From: Catellatospora vulcania
Lineage (GTDB): Bacteria; Actinomycetota; Actinomycetes; Mycobacteriales; Micromonosporaceae
Assembly (NCBI RefSeq): GCF_009720385.1
Contig: NZ_ML769301.1
Location: forward strand, 708,911-772,910
DNA length: 64,000 nucleotides
Reading direction: 5' to 3'
This document shows, piece by piece, positions 37,351 to 45,736 of the stretch (positions within the stretch are counted from its first letter, which is position 1; each line of letters starts with the position of its first letter). The notes under the pieces were generated by a model. The model saw only the letters and a list, made by a program, of their open reading frames with translations. It was not told the DNA's origin and ran no database searches. The position numbers and the translations under genes were made by a program.

Positions 37351-37433
37351 CCTCCGTCGCTGTCCGGCAGACCGCGAAGGCAAGCGCAGCGGGCCGGATC
37401 CCGCCGCATCGGCCGGCCCGGCCCGGCCCGGCA

Positions 37434-37439
37434 TATAGT
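37434..37439 (+). promoter_or_regulatory. Leaderless -10 box
   Basis: TATAGT ends seven bases before the ATG of the NRDE gene, so transcription should start at about the first base of the coding region. Confidence 0.55.
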
Positions 37440-37446
37440 GCCGATC

Positions 37447-38160
37447 ATGTGTACGGTCGCCGTCAGTTTCGAGCCGTCGTCACCGGTGCCGCTGCTGGTG
37501 CTGGCCGTACGTGACGAGCTGCTGATGCGGCCCTGGGAGCCGCCGGCCGAGCACTGGCCGCGCCACCCGGGCGTGCTCGGCGGGATCGACCTGGTCGCCG
37601 GGGGCACCTGGCTGGCCGTCGACCCGGCCGCCCGCCGGGCCGCCTTCGTGCTCAACGGGCGCGGGCGGCTGGCCGCCGAACACGGCCGCCGATCCCGCGG
37701 CGACCTGCCGCTGCTCGCCGCGGCCGGGCTGCCCGTGCCCGGTGACCTGCGCGCCTTCGATCCGTTCTACCTGATCACGGCAGATATCTCCGGCGCGGCA
37801 ATGGTGGGGTGGGACGGTGAGACCCGGACCGACACGGCGCTGCCGGAGGGGTTCACGGTCATCGTCAACAGCGGCGACGACCCGGCCGAGCCCCGCGCCG
37901 CGCACCTGCTCGCGGCGCTGCGGGCCACCCCGCGTCCGGACCCCGCTGAGGGCTGGGGCGGCTGGCCGGTGCTGGCTGCGGGGGAGGGGATCGATCGTGA
38001 GGACTCGCGGGCGCTGATCCTGCGGCACACCTTCGGCGACGACCTGCGCTACGGCTCCAGTTCGGTCACCCTGCTCGCGATCGGCCCCCGCCTGGTGCGC
38101 TACGACTTCGCACCCGTACCGGACGAACCAGGTCCGGTGTCGCTCACCCGCATCGTCTAG
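37447..38160 (+). CDS. NRDE/TANGO2-family protein
   Basis: The 237-residue protein starts MCTVAVSF, with Cys2 at the position of the presumed N-terminal nucleophile of NRDE (TANGO2-like) proteins. VRDELL takes the place of the family's NRDE motif. GTWLAVD, VLNGRGR and a late HTFGDD... segment also match. The function of bacterial members is unknown; eukaryotic TANGO2 is linked to lipid or heme handling. The ATG at 37447 is supported by the Cys2 rule and by the leaderless promoter. Confidence 0.8.
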   Translation: MCTVAVSFEPSSPVPLLVLAVRDELLMRPWEPPAEHWPRHPGVLGGIDLVAGGTWLAVDPAARRAAFVLNGRGRLAAEHGRRSRGDLPLLAAAGLPVPGDLRAFDPFYLITADISGAAMVGWDGETRTDTALPEGFTVIVNSGDDPAEPRAAHLLAALRATPRPDPAEGWGGWPVLAAGEGIDREDSRALILRHTFGDDLRYGSSSVTLLAIGPRLVRYDFAPVPDEPGPVSLTRIV

Positions 38161-38242
38161 GCGCGCCGCGGCACGAGCCTTGGAGCCGCGAGCGCCGCGT
38201 CCACAAAAACGGATCATGGAGTCCGGCAGCGTGCGTTGATCG

Positions 38243-38635
38243 TCACCAGTCCCGGCCGGCGGTCAGCGCCTCCCGGTCCTCGCCGCGGCGGGCGCACAGC
38301 GCCCGTACGTCGACACCGGCATCGGTCAGCACGTCCTCGATGTACGCGCAGAGTTCGTCGCGCTCGTCGGTCTCGATGTGGCCGTGCTCCTCGTCGATGT
38401 CGTTGAGCGCGAGCACGACGTGCTCGGCTGCGGCGAACAGCTCGTCATCGGAAGGCTCGCGCAGCGCCGCCACCTCGGCCTCGTACGCGGCGAGCGCGGC
38501 GTCGACCGCGTCGGTGAAGGCGCGTGGCCACAGCCGTTCGGCGTAGGCCTCGTCGGGTGACAGGGTGCCTGCGGCGAGCGCCTGCTGCTGCTCACGCACC
38601 GCGCGGCGCCACTCGGTGGTCGGACGTTCGATCAT
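38243..38635 (-). CDS. Hypothetical acidic 130-residue protein
   Basis: I do not recognise the family. The protein is helical and acidic, with clusters of Asp/Glu near the C-terminus (DDELFAAAEHVV, DIDEEHGHIETDERDELC). No signal or membrane segment is visible. It is transcribed away from the SRPBCC/ArsR operon, and the ArsR operator region lies between the two starts, so it might share control. Confidence 0.6.
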   Translation of the reverse strand: MIERPTTEWRRAVREQQQALAAGTLSPDEAYAERLWPRAFTDAVDAALAAYEAEVAALREPSDDELFAAAEHVVLALNDIDEEHGHIETDERDELCAYIEDVLTDAGVDVRALCARRGEDREALTAGRDW

Positions 38636-38681
38636 GGCCCGCAGCGTAGAACCGACGTGCGACGCCCCGATGGACGGCTAA

Positions 38682-38737
38682 GTGCAACTCGTGGGTTGCG
38701 CCTCGTCGCCATCATGTGCAACTCTGGAGTTGCACAT
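38682..38737. promoter_or_regulatory. ArsR-type operator pair
   Basis: A perfect dyad ATGTGCAACTC-TG-GAGTTGCACAT lies at 38714-38737, with 11-base arms. A degenerate copy, GTGCAAC followed by GTTGCGC, lies at 38682-38701. Both are just upstream of the operon that encodes an ArsR protein, the expected place for its binding sites. Confidence 0.75.
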
Positions 38738-38765
38738 CAATTGACGGCGTTGAAGGAGTCTGCTC

Positions 38766-39212
38766 ATGAGCGAGGACCGGATCGAACGCGAGACCCTGAT
38801 CGAGGCGTCCCTGGAGCGGGTGTGGTCGCTGGTCGCGCAGCCCGGGTTCTGGGTGGCCGACAAGGCGAGCCTGCCCGGCACGGTGGCCAGGGAGGGCGAG
38901 GAGATGATCGCGAAGAACGCCGAGCACGGCGACTTCCCGGTGCGCGTGGAGAAGGTCGACCCGCCGACGTACCTCGCCTACCGCTGGGCCAGCGCGTTCC
39001 CCGGCGAGGAGCTGCGCGCCGACAACAGCACCCTGGTCGAGTTCACGCTGACCGCGGAGGGCGCGAAGACGCGGCTCCGGGTGGTCGAGAGCGGGTTCGC
39101 GGCGCTGAACGGGTCCGAGGAGCTGCGCCGCGGGGCGGTGGAGGGAAACTCCGGCGGCTGGCCGCTGGAGCTGGACGCGCTCAAGGCACGCGCCGAAGAG
39201 TCCTCCGTGTGA
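38766..39212 (+). CDS. SRPBCC (AHSA1-like) domain protein
   Basis: The 148-residue protein has the AHSA1/START-like fold: IERETLIEASLERVWSLVAQPGFW, then VEKVDPPTYLAYRW and STLVEFTLTAEGAKTRLRVVE. Such domains bind hydrophobic ligands or act as small hydrolases and are often encoded with ArsR regulators, as here. AAGGAG precedes the ATG. Its stop overlaps the ArsR start in GTGA. Confidence 0.87.
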   Translation: MSEDRIERETLIEASLERVWSLVAQPGFWVADKASLPGTVAREGEEMIAKNAEHGDFPVRVEKVDPPTYLAYRWASAFPGEELRADNSTLVEFTLTAEGAKTRLRVVESGFAALNGSEELRRGAVEGNSGGWPLELDALKARAEESSV

Positions 39213-39589
39213 CCGAAGACCAGCACGGCGACGTCTCGCCGGTCGACGGCGTGCTGGCCGCGCTGGCCGACCCCACCCGGCGTCAGCTGCTCGACCTGCT
39301 GGCCGAGCTGGGCGAGGTGACCGCGACGACACTCGCCGAGCACCTGCCGATATCCCGGCAGGCGGTGGTCAAGCACCTCGCCGTGCTGGACGCCGCGGGT
39401 CTGGTCGCCGGTCGCCGGGCTGGTCGCGAGGTGCTGTACGAGGTGCGGCCCGCGGCGCTCAACGCGACAGCGCGCTGGATGTCCGCGCTCGCGTCCGACT
39501 GGGACCGGCGCCTGGCGACCATCAAACGCATCGCCGAGGCCGCCGAGCGGGGCGCGGCCCCGCCGGATGCGGAATCCGGCGGGTCATGA
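39209..39589 (+). CDS. ArsR-family transcriptional repressor
   Basis: The 126-residue protein is a winged-helix ArsR: VLAALADPTRRQLLDLLAE, TTLAEHLPISRQAVVKHLAVL and GREVLYEVR for the wing. No Cys-rich metal site is visible, so it is not an obvious metal sensor. It is translated with the SRPBCC gene by a four-base overlap and probably binds the palindromes at 38682-38737. The pair is common in actinomycetes, with an unknown ligand. Confidence 0.88.
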   Translation: MTEDQHGDVSPVDGVLAALADPTRRQLLDLLAELGEVTATTLAEHLPISRQAVVKHLAVLDAAGLVAGRRAGREVLYEVRPAALNATARWMSALASDWDRRLATIKRIAEAAERGAAPPDAESGGS

Positions 39590-39606
39590 GAGACGGGAGG
39601 GACACG

Positions 39607-40290
39607 ATGCTGCTCCGGCAGCCCGCGACGGCGGTGACACTGGGGCTCGCCGCCGTCTCCTGGATCGTGATGATCGGGCTCATGGACGGCATGGACATGG
39701 GCTCGGCGACCCCGCTCGGCCCGTTCCCGTTCTTCGTCGCCGTGTGGGCCTCGATGATCGCGGCGATGATGCTGCCGGGCGCGGTTCCGGCGGTCGTGCG
39801 GCGGCTGCACGGCGGTGGCGGCGTGGGCGCGGCGACGCTGTTCGTCGCGTCGTACCTCGCCGTCTGGACCCTGGTGGGGATCGCCGTGTACGCGGTGTAC
39901 CGGCCGCATGGGCCGGTGGCCGCCGGCGTGGTCGTGATCCTGGCGGGCGTCTACGAGCTCACGCCGGTCAAGCGGCACTTCCGGCAGCGCTGCGGGGAGC
40001 ACGCCGGCTCCGGGTTCGGGTACGGCCTGCACTGCGTCGGTTCGAGTATCGGGCTGATGCTGGTGCTGGTCGCGGTGGGGGTCATGAGCGTCGGCTGGAT
40101 GTGCGTGATCACCGTGCTGTGCGTCGCACAGAAGCTCCTGCCCGCGCGGGCCGCCGTGGACGTGCCGCTGGCGCTGGCGATCGTCGCCCTCGGCGTCGTG
40201 ATCACGGCAGCTCCCGCGGCGGTCCCCGGGCTGACCCCGCCGACGGCTCCGGCCGTGGACGGCACCGGCCACCACCATCCGCACCACTGA
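39607..40290 (+). CDS. DUF2182 multi-pass membrane protein
   Basis: The 227-residue protein has five or six membrane segments and the DUF2182 core: WASMIAAMMLPG, YELTPVKRHFRQRCG and a GLHCVGSS-containing loop. These proteins are predicted metal-binding membrane proteins. The C-terminus is His-rich (GHHHPHH). The ATG at 39607 is chosen for its GGGAGGG site; the ATG at 39586 would overlap the ArsR stop in ATGA and is the alternative. It is the third gene of the operon. Confidence 0.82.
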   Translation: MLLRQPATAVTLGLAAVSWIVMIGLMDGMDMGSATPLGPFPFFVAVWASMIAAMMLPGAVPAVVRRLHGGGGVGAATLFVASYLAVWTLVGIAVYAVYRPHGPVAAGVVVILAGVYELTPVKRHFRQRCGEHAGSGFGYGLHCVGSSIGLMLVLVAVGVMSVGWMCVITVLCVAQKLLPARAAVDVPLALAIVALGVVITAAPAAVPGLTPPTAPAVDGTGHHHPHH

Positions 40291-40310
40291 CGACAGAAGA
40301 GGTGACCACG

Positions 40311-41075
40311 ATGATCGATCACAAGACAGGCACCAGGCAGGAATGGCTCGCGGCCCGGTTGGAGCTGCTGGAGGCCGAGAAGGCGCTGACCCGGCGCAGC
40401 GACGAGGTGGCACGCCAGCGGCAGGAGCTGCCCTGGGTACGCATCGACAAGGAGTACACCTTCGCGACCGACGGCGGCCCGGCGTCCCTGGTGGACCTGT
40501 TCGCCGGGCGCTCGCAGCTGCTCGTCTACCACTTCATGTTCGGGCCCGACTACGAGGCGGGTTGCCCGTCCTGCTCGGCGATCGCGGACGGGTTCGACGG
40601 CTCCGTCGTGCACCTCGCCAACCACGACGTCACGCTGCACGCGGTGTCGGAGGCTCCGCTGCCGAAACTGCAGGCGTACAAGCAGCGGATGGGCTGGAGC
40701 TTCCCGTGGGCGTCGTCGTTCGGCGGCGACTTCAACCACGACTTCCACGTGACGCACACCGAGGAGGAGTGGCAGTCCGGGGCGGTCGACTACAACTTCC
40801 GCTCGATGAACGTACGTCCGTCGGCGTCGGGCGAGGAACTGCCGTTCCTCAATCAGATCGCGTCGTCCGTCGGCACGGACTGGCCGACCTACCGCCGGCA
40901 GGGGCCCGGCATGAGCGCGTTCGTGCTGGACGACGGCGTCGTCTACCACACGTACTCGACCTACGAGCGCGGTGTGGACGCGATCTGGGGCATGTACCAG
41001 TGGCTCGACCGCGCGCCGCTGGGGCGCAACGAGGACGGCTTCTGGTGGCGCCGCCACGACGAGTACGACAACTGA
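40311..41075 (+). CDS. DUF899 thioredoxin-fold protein, second copy
   Basis: The 254-residue paralogue of the gene at 14465 is longer, with an extra HTEEEWQSGAVDYNF segment and a C-terminal extension. It retains QEWLAARLELLEAEKALTRR, RQELPWVRIDKEY and CPSCSA in the redox-motif position. It is the last gene of the SRPBCC-ArsR-DUF2182 operon, and DUF2182 with DUF899 suggests a shared redox or metal task. A hairpin terminator follows. Confidence 0.83.
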   Translation: MIDHKTGTRQEWLAARLELLEAEKALTRRSDEVARQRQELPWVRIDKEYTFATDGGPASLVDLFAGRSQLLVYHFMFGPDYEAGCPSCSAIADGFDGSVVHLANHDVTLHAVSEAPLPKLQAYKQRMGWSFPWASSFGGDFNHDFHVTHTEEEWQSGAVDYNFRSMNVRPSASGEELPFLNQIASSVGTDWPTYRRQGPGMSAFVLDDGVVYHTYSTYERGVDAIWGMYQWLDRAPLGRNEDGFWWRRHDEYDN

Positions 41076-41092
41076 TCTGCCGCTGACGGGGG

Positions 41093-41133
41093 AACGCGGT
41101 CGCGCCGGTGCAACTCGCCGCCGCGACCGCGTT
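41093..41133. terminator. Hairpin terminator between converging genes
   Basis: AACGCGGTCGCG (41093-41104) and CGCGACCGCGTT (41122-41133) pair perfectly over 12 bases around a 17-base loop, between the DUF899 stop and the converging GNAT stop. Confidence 0.7.
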
Positions 41134-41143
41134 GGCGGTGCGA

Positions 41144-42052
41144 TCAGGCGGCGTCCGGGCCGGGCAGCGTGCCCAGGCAGGACCACTGGACGGTGACGGG
41201 CCGGTAGCCCAGGCGCGCGTTGACGGCGAGCATCGGCGCGTTCGACTCGTCGTTGGAGGTGTACGCCGCGGTGACGCCGCCGGCGGCGGCCCGGTGCAGT
41301 GCCACCGTCTTCGCGAGCCGGGCCAGGCCGCGGCCGCGGTGCTCGGGCAGCGTCGCGGTCATGTCCGACCACATCCGCTCCCCGTCCCGCTTGACCAGGG
41401 TGAACGCGACGACCTGCCCGCCGTCCACGGCGGCGACGCTGGCGTCTTTGTCCAGGCCGAGGTTGTCCCACACCTCGTAGCGCCAGGTGTCGAACGAGAT
41501 CGCGTCCGAGGGGATGTCGCCGGGCTCGTCGGCGCTGGCCGCGACGTACGCCGCGTAGAGGACATGCTCGTCCAGCCCGGACAGCGGCACGACGGTGACG
41601 CCGTCCGGCGCGGCCGGGGCGGGCGGTGCGAACCGGGTCTCCAGCACCGAGTAGCGCAGCTCGCGGCTGGGCGTGAAGCCGCGGCCGCGGGCGAAGTCCA
41701 GCGATTCCTCCTGCACCCAGGTGCGCACCCGCTGCACGCCGAGCGCGGACAGGTGCCCGGCGGCGGCGTCGAACAGCAGCCCGCCGGCGCCCCGGCGGCG
41801 GTGCTCGGGATGCACGTGCAGCAGCGAGATCTCACCGAGGCCGGCCTCGGAGCTGGTGATGTTCCGGAACGCCGAGACCCAGCCCACGACCTGCCCGCCG
41901 GCTTCGACCACGAACGCGGTCCAGTCCCCGTCCGGCGGCTCGGCGATCATCTGCCGCGTGGAGGCGACCCCGCGCACCAGGTAGGGGTACACGGTGGCGC
42001 GCAGCGCGACCACGGCCGGGGCGTCGTCGGGCAGCGCGGTGCGAATTCTCAT
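41144..42052 (-). CDS. Tandem GNAT acetyltransferase
   Basis: The 302-residue protein has two GNAT domains. The first has LLHVHPEHRRRGAGGLLFD, a canonical acetyl-CoA loop. The second has MTATLPEHRGRGLARLAKT and NAPMLAVNARLGYRPV. Tandem GNATs include mycothiol synthase and aminoglycoside-type enzymes; the substrate here is unknown. The ATG at 42052 has AGGA upstream. Confidence 0.85.
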   Translation of the reverse strand: MRIRTALPDDAPAVVALRATVYPYLVRGVASTRQMIAEPPDGDWTAFVVEAGGQVVGWVSAFRNITSSEAGLGEISLLHVHPEHRRRGAGGLLFDAAAGHLSALGVQRVRTWVQEESLDFARGRGFTPSRELRYSVLETRFAPPAPAAPDGVTVVPLSGLDEHVLYAAYVAASADEPGDIPSDAISFDTWRYEVWDNLGLDKDASVAAVDGGQVVAFTLVKRDGERMWSDMTATLPEHRGRGLARLAKTVALHRAAAGGVTAAYTSNDESNAPMLAVNARLGYRPVTVQWSCLGTLPGPDAA

Positions 42053-42135
42053 CCGGCCATCCTGACCTGCCGCATCCTGGCGATCAAACCGTTTGCGGGC
42101 GGTGGTGGCGGGACACGGGAGGTTAGCCTGCGGCG

Positions 42136-42852
42136 GTGCCGCTGACGTTCCCCTCGCATGCCGCGCTGCCACTGCCGCTGAAACTGTGGCGTCCCCGCTG
42201 GTTCGACGGCGTGGCGCTGACGGTCGGGGCGGCCTCGCCTGATCTGGCGTACGCGCTGGACGGCTCGGGTCTGCCGGTGTTCCCGCTGTCGCACCAGTGG
42301 CCCGGCGTGGTGCTGTTCTGCCTGCCGGTGACCCTGGCCGGGGCGCTGCTGGTGCGCCGTGCGGCGGCCGTGGTCGCGGCGCACCTGCCCCGGCGGCCCG
42401 CCGCGCTGGCGCTGCGCGACTACGGGGTGCTCGGCACGGGCCGGCCCGCGCTGGTGGTCAGCGTGGGGTCGGCGCTGCTGGCCGCCGCGAGCCACCTGGT
42501 CTGGGATCGGCTCACCGAACCCGCGCCGGTGCTGGACCTGGCGTCCACCGCCGGCGGCGCGCTGGCGGCGCTGGCGCTGGCCGTGCACGTGGGCCGCCAC
42601 CGCCTGCTGCGGGCCTGGCACGGCGAGCCGCCGGCCCGGCCGGTGCGGCCGGGACTGTTCTGGCCCGTCGCGGTCGCGGTCACCGCGGCCTCGGCGGCGG
42701 TGGCGTCACAGCTGCCCGGAGCGTTCCTGCTGCACACCACCGGCGCGCGCCTGCTGCTCGGCCTCGCACTCGGTCTCGCGGCCGCCGCCGCGGCGACCAA
42801 CCTTGCGCGACCACGGCCGAGCGCGGCCGCCCCGGTGACGGCGAACGACTGA
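42136..42852 (+). CDS. DUF4184 membrane protein
   Basis: The 238-residue protein starts MPLTFPSHAALPLPL and continues KLWRPRWFDGVALTVGAASP, the DUF4184 signature. It has about six membrane segments. Its function is unknown. The GTG at 42136 lies six bases after a TAGCCT -10 box (42124-42129), so a leaderless start is likely. It converges on the S4-domain gene. Confidence 0.82.
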   Translation: MPLTFPSHAALPLPLKLWRPRWFDGVALTVGAASPDLAYALDGSGLPVFPLSHQWPGVVLFCLPVTLAGALLVRRAAAVVAAHLPRRPAALALRDYGVLGTGRPALVVSVGSALLAAASHLVWDRLTEPAPVLDLASTAGGALAALALAVHVGRHRLLRAWHGEPPARPVRPGLFWPVAVAVTAASAAVASQLPGAFLLHTTGARLLLGLALGLAAAAAATNLARPRPSAAAPVTAND

Positions 42853-42853
42853 C

Positions 42854-43060
42854 TCAGGCGACGCGCAGGCGTTCCCCGTCGATGACGACCACGTCGCCGC
42901 GGTGCAGCTGGCGGCCGCGGCGCACCTCCACCTCGCCGTTCACGGTCACCTCTCCGGCGGCGATGCGCAGTTTCGCCTCGCCACCGGTCTCGATCACCGA
43001 GGCGAGCTTCAGGAACTGGCCCAGGCGGATCATGTCATCGCGGATCGGTACGTCGGTCAC
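42854..43060 (-). CDS. Small S4-domain RNA-binding protein
   Basis: The 68-residue protein is a single S4 domain: IRLGQFLKLASVIETGGEAK, VNGEVEVRRGRQL and DVVVIDGERL. It resembles the small YbcJ/RlbA-like proteins that bind structured RNA. The GTG at 43060 gives the family length and has GAGGGAAGA upstream; the longer frame from 43120 would add an untypical N-terminus. Confidence 0.82.
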   Translation of the reverse strand: MTDVPIRDDMIRLGQFLKLASVIETGGEAKLRIAAGEVTVNGEVEVRRGRQLHRGDVVVIDGERLRVA

Positions 43061-43139
43061 GTTGCCATCTTCCCTCAACGCCGGTCCGTCGATGGCCATC
43101 GGCCGACGCCGGTGTGGCACCTCACCGCCACGGGGCCGG

Positions 43140-43868
43140 TCAGCGCAGGTTCAGGCCGCCGTCGAGCATGATGACCTCGCCGGTCAGGTAGGAGTTGCCG
43201 ATCACGGCGGCGATGAGGTCGGCGACGTCCGACGGCTGTGCCGGGCGGCGCATCGGACTGGACGTGTTCCACAGCGCGTGCGCGTCGGCCCAGTCGGCGG
43301 TCAGCGGGGTGTCGACCAGTCCGGGGGCGACGGCGTTGACGCGCACGTCGGGGCCGAGCGCGGCGGCCAGCAGCCTGGTCACATGGTTCAGCGCGGCCTT
43401 GCTGGCGGCGTACGCGATCGAGCTGCCCTTCGGGCGGACGCCCGCGTGGCTGGTCACATTCACGACGCAGCCGTTCGACTCCCGCAGCGCGGGCAGCGCC
43501 GCCGTGCACAGCAGCCAGGGCGCGATCAGGTTCACGTCGAGCAGCCGCCGCCAGTCCGCGGCGGTCAGCGCGTCCAGTTCCGCGTGCGGGACCGGCCAGC
43601 TGATACCGGCGTTGTTCACCAGCACGTCGAGCCGCCCGTGCGCGGCGAGCACCTGCGGGACCAGCCCGGCCGCGGCGTCGTTGTCGGCGAGATCCGCCTG
43701 CAGGTACGTCCCGCCGAGTGCCGTGGCCAGCGCGGTCCCGGCCGCACGGCTCGACCGTGAGTGGACCACCACGGTCATGCCGTCCGCGGCCAGCCGCCGC
43801 GCCGTCGCCGCCCCGATCCCCGACGCCGACCCGGTCACCAACGCCACTTTCCGCATCCGGTCGGCCAT
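43140..43868 (-). CDS. Short-chain dehydrogenase/reductase
   Basis: The 242-residue SDR has VALVTGSASGIGAATARR (cofactor loop), NNAGIS, a catalytic S-x-Y-x3-K set (VNVTSHAGV..., AYAASKAAL) and GLVDTPL. It is a complete classical SDR that should reduce or oxidise a small alcohol or ketone with NAD(P). Its start shares one base with the M20 stop (TGATG), so both are translated together. The pairing with a peptidase is unexplained. Confidence 0.88.
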   Translation of the reverse strand: MADRMRKVALVTGSASGIGAATARRLAADGMTVVVHSRSSRAAGTALATALGGTYLQADLADNDAAAGLVPQVLAAHGRLDVLVNNAGISWPVPHAELDALTAADWRRLLDVNLIAPWLLCTAALPALRESNGCVVNVTSHAGVRPKGSSIAYAASKAALNHVTRLLAAALGPDVRVNAVAPGLVDTPLTADWADAHALWNTSSPMRRPAQPSDVADLIAAVIGNSYLTGEVIMLDGGLNLR

Positions 43869-44965
43869 CAGATCGCGGTGAGGAAGGTGTGCAGCGCCCG
43901 GTGGTACGGCACGATCGTGGTGAGGTCGGCGTACTCCTCAGGGCCGTGCAGGCCCGCCCCGCCGATTCCGAAGATCACCGCGTCGACGCCGCGCTGGGAG
44001 TAGAAGCGCCCGTCTGCCGCGCCGTGCTTGCGCAGGAACCCGGCCGGGTAGCCCTGCGCCCGCGCCGCCTGCTGCAGCGCCCGCACCTCGGGCCGGTCAC
44101 GGTCGGCATGGTGCGGGGCGTCGGCGTGCTCGACCGCCACCGTGACGCCCGGCCCGCAGAGCTCGCCCAGGTGCGCGGCGATCTGCTCGGCGGTGCGCCC
44201 GTCGAAGCCCGGCTCGCCGGGCGGGAAACGGATGTCGAGCCAGGCCTCGGCAAGCGCCGGGACCTGGTTGAACGCCGTGTTCGGGGTGTCCAGCCGGGCC
44301 AGGTTCACCGTGGTGGCCCACGCCTCCGCCGTCGGCAGCGGATACGCCGCGTGCAGCGCCCGGATCGCCTCCGTCAGCCGCAGCAGGGCGTTGTCGCCCT
44401 GCCACGGGTACGCGCTGTGCGCCGCGCGACCGGTGGCGGTCAGCCGCGCCTGCAGGATGCCCTTCGAATCGGTGACGATCTCCAGCCCGCTGAACTCGCC
44501 GATCACCACGAACTGCCCGGTGACCCCCTGCTCCAGCTGGTGCAGGGTGCCGTTGCGCCCGCCGATCTCCTCGTCGGTGACCAGCTGCAACGCCAGCGGG
44601 TACGGCAGGCTCGGCGCGAGCTCGGCGAACACGTGCGCCATCACCAGCGCCGAGATCTTCATGTCCTGCGCACCGCGGGCGTACAGGCGCTCGCCCTCAC
44701 GGCGCGGCGTGAACTGCTCGGGGGCGGCGGGCACCACGTCCAGGTGCCCGTTGAGGATCACCCGGAACTCCGGCCGACCGGCCCCGGTGTCGCGGTAGAG
44801 CAGCGCGCTCGGCTTGCCCGCCGACTCGAACCGTTCCACGGCGAAGCCCGGCCCGACCGAGTCGAGGACCAGGTCCAGCGCACGGTGCAGCTGGTCGGGA
44901 CGGTCGGCGGTCGACGGCACGGCGAGCAGCGCCTCGGCCGTACGCAGAAAGGGCTCCAGCTCCAC
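43868..44965 (-). CDS. M20-family metallopeptidase/deacylase
   Basis: The 365-residue protein has the M20 metal sites: GHLDVVPAA (His/Asp), EEIGG (catalytic Glu and metal Glu) and a late DGRFYSQRG and AGLHGPEE with the last His. It is of the ArgE/DapE-like type that removes acyl groups or cuts dipeptides. The GTG at 44965 has GGATGGCGGG upstream. No signal peptide is seen, so it should be cytoplasmic. Confidence 0.88.
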   Translation of the reverse strand: MELEPFLRTAEALLAVPSTADRPDQLHRALDLVLDSVGPGFAVERFESAGKPSALLYRDTGAGRPEFRVILNGHLDVVPAAPEQFTPRREGERLYARGAQDMKISALVMAHVFAELAPSLPYPLALQLVTDEEIGGRNGTLHQLEQGVTGQFVVIGEFSGLEIVTDSKGILQARLTATGRAAHSAYPWQGDNALLRLTEAIRALHAAYPLPTAEAWATTVNLARLDTPNTAFNQVPALAEAWLDIRFPPGEPGFDGRTAEQIAAHLGELCGPGVTVAVEHADAPHHADRDRPEVRALQQAARAQGYPAGFLRKHGAADGRFYSQRGVDAVIFGIGGAGLHGPEEYADLTTIVPYHRALHTFLTAI

Positions 44966-45020
44966 CCCGCCATCCTGCCGCACGCGGCCGTGCGCGGCAT
45001 ACTGCTCGGGTGATCGGATC

Positions 45021-45725
45021 ATGATGGTCGGCACGATCGGCGAGCTACGGCGCTTCCCGGTCAAGTCGCTGCTGGGGGAGACGCTCACCGGGGCGGTGGT
45101 GCAGCCGCGCGGGCTCGCCGGGGATCGCCGGTGGGCGGTGCGCGGCGCGGACGGCCGCTTCGGCAGCGGCAAGAGCACCCGCCGGTTCCGGCAGATGGAC
45201 GGACTGTTCCAGCTGACCGCGCGGTACGACGGCGCGGTGCCGGTGCTGGGGTTCCCGTCCGGCGTGTCGGTGCGCGGCGACGACCCGGCGGTGCATGCCG
45301 CGCTGAGCAGGCACATCGGCGAGCCGGTGACGCTGACCGCGGAGGAGGACGTGTCGCACTTCGACGAGGGTCCGCTGCACGTGCTGACGACCGCGTCGCT
45401 GCGGCACCTGGCCGCGCTGCTGGGCGGGCCGGTCGACCCGCGGCGCTTCCGCGCCAACATCGTGATCGATGTGCCGGGCGTGTCCGCGCTGCTGGAGGAC
45501 GGCTGGCTGGGGCAGGCCCTGCACGTCGGCGACGAGGTCGTGCTGCGGGTCGCCAAGCGGATGCCCCGCTGCGTCATGGTCAACAACGCGCAGCAGGAGC
45601 TGCCGCACGACGGGCGGATCCTGCGCGCCGTCGCGGCCGCCAACGAGCTGACCTTCGGCGTGCTGGCCCACGTCGAACGCGCGGGCGCGGTCCGGTGCGG
45701 CGACCCTGTCGTACGCCGCGGTTAG
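45021..45725 (+). CDS. MOSC-domain protein
   Basis: The 234-residue protein has an N-terminal MOSC beta-barrel half (IGELRRFPVKSLLGE, PRGLAGDRRWAV) and a MOSC core with PRCVMVNNAQQELP, where the conserved Cys binds molybdenum cofactor or sulfur. FRANIVID is the family FRPNIVV-like motif. Such proteins are molybdenum-cofactor sulfurases or amidoxime-reducing enzymes. Two in-frame ATGs (45021 and 45024) are both possible. The next gene starts 11 bases after the stop. Confidence 0.87.
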   Translation: MMVGTIGELRRFPVKSLLGETLTGAVVQPRGLAGDRRWAVRGADGRFGSGKSTRRFRQMDGLFQLTARYDGAVPVLGFPSGVSVRGDDPAVHAALSRHIGEPVTLTAEEDVSHFDEGPLHVLTTASLRHLAALLGGPVDPRRFRANIVIDVPGVSALLEDGWLGQALHVGDEVVLRVAKRMPRCVMVNNAQQELPHDGRILRAVAAANELTFGVLAHVERAGAVRCGDPVVRRG

Positions 45726-45736
45726 CATCGGCGGTG

